In this document: piece after piece, positions 63,756-64,000 of the stretch
Position numbering within the stretch: the first letter of the stretch is position 1
Layout: the number at the start of each line of letters is the position of its first letter
DNA from: Delphinus delphis
Taxonomy: Eukaryota; Chordata; Mammalia; Artiodactyla; Delphinidae
Length of the DNA: 64,000 nucleotides
Direction: 5' to 3'
Assembly: GCF_949987515.2 (NCBI RefSeq)
Contig: NC_082698.1
Coordinates: 4,608,455-4,672,454 of the forward strand
The notes under the pieces: model-generated
The model's database searches: none
Told to the model about the DNA's origin: nothing
What the model saw: the letters and a program-made list of their open reading frames with translations, nothing else
Program-made: the position numbers and the translations under genes

Positions 63756-64000
63756 TGGGATTCTGCTTTGAGGAGAAAAATACCAGCATCACCTCCCGGG
63801 CCACTGTGCCCTCTGACCCCAGCCTGGCATGGTGCAACCCTGACCCCAGGGGATAGAACTGTAGCCTGAGAGATGACGGAGGCGGAGAGAATCTTGCAGA
63901 CGGTGTGTCCCAACACATCTGAACCTCAGTCGAGGAACCGAGAGCAGAGAGTAACCCAGCGGGTCACACGGCCCAGTGGGGACAGGCTGGGGTGGGAAGC

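Larger units (their letters stand above)
60246..64000 (+). other. CLRN3: CLRN3 intron 2, 5' part
   Basis: The intron starts with gtgagt at 60246 and continues to the window edge. It holds two long minus-strand SINEs (61132-61503 and 63370-63755). The remaining sequence is unique and moderately GC-rich. No clarin exon 3 (third and fourth membrane segments, about 90 codons) could be found here in the plus frames. Confidence 0.8.

Overview
The window is mammalian nuclear DNA, most likely from a cetacean (inference). It holds at least fourteen tRNA-derived SINEs of the CHR type. These begin with a 'gggcttccctggtggcgcag'-like head and several continue into the GC-rich 'cgcggagcggctgggcccg'-type body known from whales and dolphins. 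The ruminant Bov-tA form is absent. L1 3' ends of the artiodactyl/cetacean kind, old MIR and L2 copies, microsatellites and poly(A)/poly(T) tracts make up most of the rest. Nothing is prokaryotic: no operons, ribosome binding sites, CRISPR arrays or insertion sequences.

One real protein-coding gene is visible. It is CLRN3 (clarin-3), on the plus strand. Coding exon 1 ends at 53615 and exon 2 spans 60066-60245; exon 3 must lie past the right edge. About 12 kb to its left, at 40.4-41.45 kb, is a strong CpG island with a good minus-strand splice donor. In human, CLRN3 and PTPRE stand head to head with roughly this spacing, so I read the island as the PTPRE promoter and first (non-coding) exon. 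Positions 1 to about 41 kb would then be part of PTPRE intron 1, transcribed leftward. No PTPRE coding exon was recognised.

Layout: 1-1.6 kb, L1 ORF2 remnant split by a SINE; 2.6-19 kb, intron with scattered L1 3' ends and SINEs; 19.7-20.3 kb, AT-rich repeat-poor stretch; 20.4-28.6 kb, mostly unique sequence; 28.65-30.43 kb, SKP1 processed pseudogene with a SINE inside it; 30.6-35 kb, L1 and SINEs, one SINE carrying a perfect 26-bp inverted repeat; 35-40 kb, unique sequence with MIR copies; 40.4-41.45 kb, CpG island; 41.5-53.3 kb, intergenic (L2, SINE, L1); 53.4 kb to the end, CLRN3.

The six-frame space is full of open frames made by SINEs and GC-rich DNA, and I list none of them as genes. 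I found no convincing new biological system. The items most worth checking are the SKP1 retrocopy, the SINE hairpin, a triple nuclear-receptor half-site at 8461, the unusually long L1 target duplication at 15.2/15.7 kb, and a small antisense ORF just upstream of CLRN3.
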